Shown here one piece after another: positions 63,943-64,000 of a stretch of 64,000 nt of DNA; positions within the stretch are counted from its first letter, which is position 1, and the number at the start of each line of letters is the position of its first letter. The stretch is from positions 1 through 64,000 of the forward strand of contig CAJYJH010000067.1 in assembly GCA_913775265.1 (NCBI GenBank). The letters run 5' to 3'. A program made the translations under genes and the position numbers. The notes under the pieces are model-generated. The model was not told the origin of the DNA. It searched no databases and saw only the letters and a list, made by a program, of their open reading frames with translations. This stretch comes from an uncultured Mucilaginibacter sp. GTDB lineage: Bacteria > Bacteroidota > Bacteroidia > Sphingobacteriales > Sphingobacteriaceae.

Positions 63943-64000
63943 ATGAAATCGATTTGTGTTTTTTGCGGCGCCAACTTTAATAATGACCCAGCGCTTACCG
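63943..64000 (+). CDS. LOG-family (TIGR00730) Rossmann-fold protein, 3' end cut by window edge
   Basis: Only 19 codons are visible, starting MKSICVFCGANFNNDPALT. This is the standard opening of the LOG family, which hydrolyses nucleoside monophosphates to base and ribose 5-phosphate (cytokinin-activating enzymes and relatives). The SICVFCG strand leads to the Rossmann fold. The catalytic PGGxGTxxE motif lies outside the window. It has its own promoter box. Confidence 0.75.
   Translation, partial: MKSICVFCGANFNNDPALT

Overview
The window looks like chromosome from a Bacteroidota bacterium of the Sphingobacteriaceae, most like Mucilaginibacter or Pedobacter. This is an inference from gene content: bacillithiol synthesis (bshB1), the families DUF4294, DUF4199 and DUF6702, a BatA-type membrane protein, a GH20 hexosaminidase carrying PA14, and a PycTM-type protein. 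Many starts also have the Bacteroidota promoter element TAnnTTTG instead of a sigma70 -10 box, and Shine-Dalgarno sequences are mostly absent. I see no rRNA or tRNA genes, CRISPR array, transposase, integrase or prophage. Coding is dense and both window ends cut genes.

Layout: 1-5.9 kb holds a truncated PLP enzyme, an unknown small protein, a minus-strand operon (DUF4294, glutathione peroxidase, bshB1) and a bifunctional Rel/SpoT enzyme. 5.9-12 kb has a Fur-type regulator, purA with a structured leader, two folate genes (pabB, folK) around an orphan Hpt protein, and sppA. 12-18.7 kb has a GH13 amylase, a penicillin acylase, a SYLF protein and a LuxE-like enzyme. 18.7-25.4 kb is minus-strand: an HD-PycTM fusion, ppk1, an SdiA-regulated lipoprotein and a large GAF protein. 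25.6-33.4 kb is plus-strand: PAP2 phosphatase, two GT2 glycosyltransferases, a membrane protein, a GH3-type enzyme, dxr and rseP. 33.5-40.6 kb has a BatA - degenerate dihydroorotase - acidic protein - DUF4199 operon and a TPR histidine kinase. 40.9-51.2 kb has an aldo/keto reductase, GH20 hexosaminidase, carboxylesterase, guaB and an M16 protease pair. 51.5-64 kb has a PspC/LiaF-like pair, an SDR, MlaE/MlaF transporter parts, a methyltransferase, lipoproteins, a PAS protein with no kinase domain, a HupE/M1-peptidase pair and the start of a LOG gene.

Functionally most of this is housekeeping: nucleotide and alarmone metabolism (rel, purA, guaB, ppk1), folate and isoprenoid synthesis, thiol redox, envelope stress (rseP, PspC, sppA, MlaEF) and extracytoplasmic hydrolysis. 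The most unusual points are the HD-PycTM protein four bases upstream of ppk1 with no cyclase nearby, the dihydroorotase-like protein lacking its metal ligands, a perfect 24-bp palindrome over the predicted guaB promoter, and three genes whose promoter element abuts the start codon and so look leaderless.
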